A stretch of 64,000 nucleotides of DNA from Paraburkholderia oxyphila NBRC 105797 (GTDB lineage Bacteria > Pseudomonadota > Gammaproteobacteria > Burkholderiales > Burkholderiaceae). Below are positions 62,501 through 64,000 of the stretch, piece after piece; the stretch's first letter is position 1, and each line of letters begins with the position of its first letter. The translations under genes and the position numbers were made by a program. Under the pieces are notes generated by a model. It was not told the origin of the DNA. It saw only the letters and a list, made by a program, of their open reading frames with translations, and ran no database searches. Location: positions 30,051-94,050 of the forward strand of contig NZ_BAYD01000036.1 of NCBI RefSeq assembly GCF_000685075.1, read 5' to 3'.

Positions 62501-62836
62501 ATGGACGAGAGAAAGCGCGACAGCATCGTGGCCTATTTGCGTCGACGAATGGCCGAATTCGGAATCGAGCCGGAAGACATCGCCACTTCGATCGCGGCCG
62601 ATCAGGAACGGTTGCGTGCCGTACGTTTCAGGGACGCCTCCGGCAACACATGGGACGGCAAGGGCGCCACCCCGCAATGGGTCGTCCAGGCGACCAGCGC
62701 CGGCCAGTCTCTCGATCATTTCGCCACTGACGCGGCGGCCACGCGGGAGTCGGGCAGGCCCGCTGGTGCGGACTGGCGCAATGACCCGTTTGCCGGCACA
62801 CGACTGGCCACCAACCGGAGCGTTGAGGCCGCATGA
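62501..62836 (+). CDS. H-NS-family DNA-binding protein (second copy)
   Basis: 111 residues. A charged N-terminal helix (MDERKRDSIVAYLRRRMAEFGI) is followed by the H-NS DNA-binding motif VRFRDASGNTWDGKGATPQWVVQA. The C-terminal extension carries no known motif. GGAGAATATAA precedes ATG 62501. It is more divergent than the copy at 52711. Confidence 0.82.
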   Translation: MDERKRDSIVAYLRRRMAEFGIEPEDIATSIAADQERLRAVRFRDASGNTWDGKGATPQWVVQATSAGQSLDHFATDAAATRESGRPAGADWRNDPFAGTRLATNRSVEAA

Positions 62837-63455
62837 GAGCGATCCGCCTTTTCCTCCTGCAGCACAAACTGCATGCAGGTTAACCGGCGCGTTCACGTCC
62901 GCTTTCAACGCTGAAGACATCGAGCCCTTGAGGGTGGGCGATCCGCACACGGTCCTGCCGCGAGGCCACTTTCCTGGAAATACTGAAAACACTCACCTGT
63001 CGCCCTGCGGATCAGCGGATTGCCGGAGAAATACCGTTTTTGAATGGCGGCGATTCAAATGCGCTGTGAAAATGGCGTTTTCGAGCGCATATCAGGGCGC
63101 TTTTCATACGTCTCGCGTAGCGTCATAGAATGGGCATGCAGGCTTGCCGAACGCTCACCGGCGCTCACCGGTCAAGAACGAGCCGCCCCGTCTTCGAACC
63201 GGATTGTCTGAGCGCTCGCACCGGCAGTGACCAGCAGCACGCCCGCAACCGCGAGCGCGGTGATGGTCGTCGCGCGTCTCCATCGCAGACACGCTGCACC
63301 CCATCGGAACCCGCCCGACTCTTTTGTCTTTCGCAAAAGGGCAATCTCAATCGGTGGTCATGGCCGCGCCGCTCATCGTCGCTGCGGGTGGAACTACTGG
63401 GATGGTACGCTGCATAACGAGAGACTTTGGCCTGCGTGAACCGACGCGTCGCGTC
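62837..63455. other. Intergenic stretch without a supported gene
   Basis: No frame has a ribosome site with recognisable content. Near 63150 the block CGCTCACCGG occurs twice in succession. Confidence 0.4.
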
Positions 63456-63881
63456 TCAATCAAGAATTTCGATCCCGTTTTCAGCGCACCATTGCCTCAG
63501 TGCCTTTTCGACAGAGTCGGCTTCAAACGCATACCAGCGTTCCAGAGCACCTTCGTGCTCGAGTAAATCCTTGAAGCGCGCGTATGCCCCTCGCCGCTGG
63601 AAGCGCCCTTCAACCTGGCCATAACGTGCAGGTAGTTGCTGTGCGGCAAAGCGCAAGGCGAGACTGCTTCCGAGATCAAGTTCGTTCTTGTGCGGTATCG
63701 CGAGGTAGCGATCCGAGTCTTCCTGGTCCTCGGGAATTGCCTCCTCGATCGTGTCGATGGCATCGGAGATCCAGTAGATTTTTCCCGTATCGAGCGAGAT
63801 ATACGCCTGGTGTTCCATCGGCGCTGCGTAGCTGACGAAGTCGAAGGCCGAGGAAACATCATCGAATTTGACGGCGACCAT
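63456..63881 (-). CDS. UPF0158-family protein
   Basis: 141 residues: VKFDDVSSAFDFVSYAAPMEHQAYISLDTGKIYWISD start, DRYLAIPHKNELDLG middle and GAYARFKDLLEHEGALERWYAFE end match the UPF0158 pattern (uncharacterised bacterial family). GAGGTCAACGTC precedes ATG 63881. The last 119 bases of the window hold no complete gene. Confidence 0.85.
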   Translation of the reverse strand: MVAVKFDDVSSAFDFVSYAAPMEHQAYISLDTGKIYWISDAIDTIEEAIPEDQEDSDRYLAIPHKNELDLGSSLALRFAAQQLPARYGQVEGRFQRRGAYARFKDLLEHEGALERWYAFEADSVEKALRQWCAENGIEILD

Positions 63882-64000
63882 GACGTTGACCTCATCGGGA
63901 TGTTTTTGCGTTCTGTGGCGATCGTGGTGTCGCCGACGAGCGGGGGGGCGACTTTTGCGTGGCGATTGAACGGGGCGCCTTTGGCGCGTCCGCGCGCAGC

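Overview
The window looks like a secondary replicon of a Burkholderia-type betaproteobacterium (Paraburkholderia/Caballeronia-like). The reasons are the Burkholderia-type GlyA, H-NS paralogs of the KFRDP...TW type, an HU protein with an Ala/Lys/Pro-rich tail, dense LysR/GntR/AraC/TetR regulation and large catabolic clusters. All calls come from reading the sequence; no database search was run.

Region 1 (about 1-18.6 kb) handles betaine-type osmolytes. A leftward unit runs from an aldehyde dehydrogenase (12266) through a DapA-family lyase, an FAD amine oxidase, a glycine-betaine-type ABC importer (binding protein, permease, ATPase) and glyA. Beyond it lie a second, divergent binding protein, a LysR regulator and a Rieske oxygenase of the betaine demethylase type. 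The matching ferredoxin reductase is on the other strand at 13956. Behind it are two different DMSP-lyase-type enzymes in tandem: an M24-fold DddP (15244) and a small cupin of the DddQ/W/K type (16521). In both, every family metal ligand I could recall is present at the family spacing. A GATase-AraC regulator follows. A GntR gene and a decayed partial copy of it sit between the two arms.

Region 2 (18.8-26 kb) has a large class III cyclase/ATPase/TPR regulator, an MFS transporter, an IS110-family transposase and a CadD-like exporter.

Region 3 (26.8-51 kb) is a catabolic cluster: an aromatic-compound-type outer membrane channel, three P450s with a 3Fe-4S ferredoxin and a ferredoxin reductase, alcohol and aldehyde dehydrogenases, a ketosteroid-dehydrogenase-type flavoprotein, a lactonase, a CaiB-type CoA transferase, an SDR, a SnoaL-like protein, two MFS transporters (one frameshifted), and a flavin hydroxylase / gentisate-dioxygenase-like cupin / FAH hydrolase trio. 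LysR and TetR genes flank it, the latter with three clear operators. The layout suggests oxidation of a cyclic (terpenoid- or steroid-like) or alkyl-aromatic compound followed by ring cleavage; the substrate is unknown. The cluster is bracketed by two direct copies of a degenerate 50-bp sequence (24051 and 51872). Six 16-bp palindromic repeats lie just inside the right copy.

Region 4 (51-64 kb) is an accessory zone of small genes and relics: RHH and H-NS DNA-binding proteins, an HU-like protein, a protein with two HTH-like repeats, a His-rich secreted mini-protein, conserved hypotheticals, an intact tRNA-Gly(UCC) with a decayed copy 8 kb away, a recombinase fragment and a UPF0158 gene.
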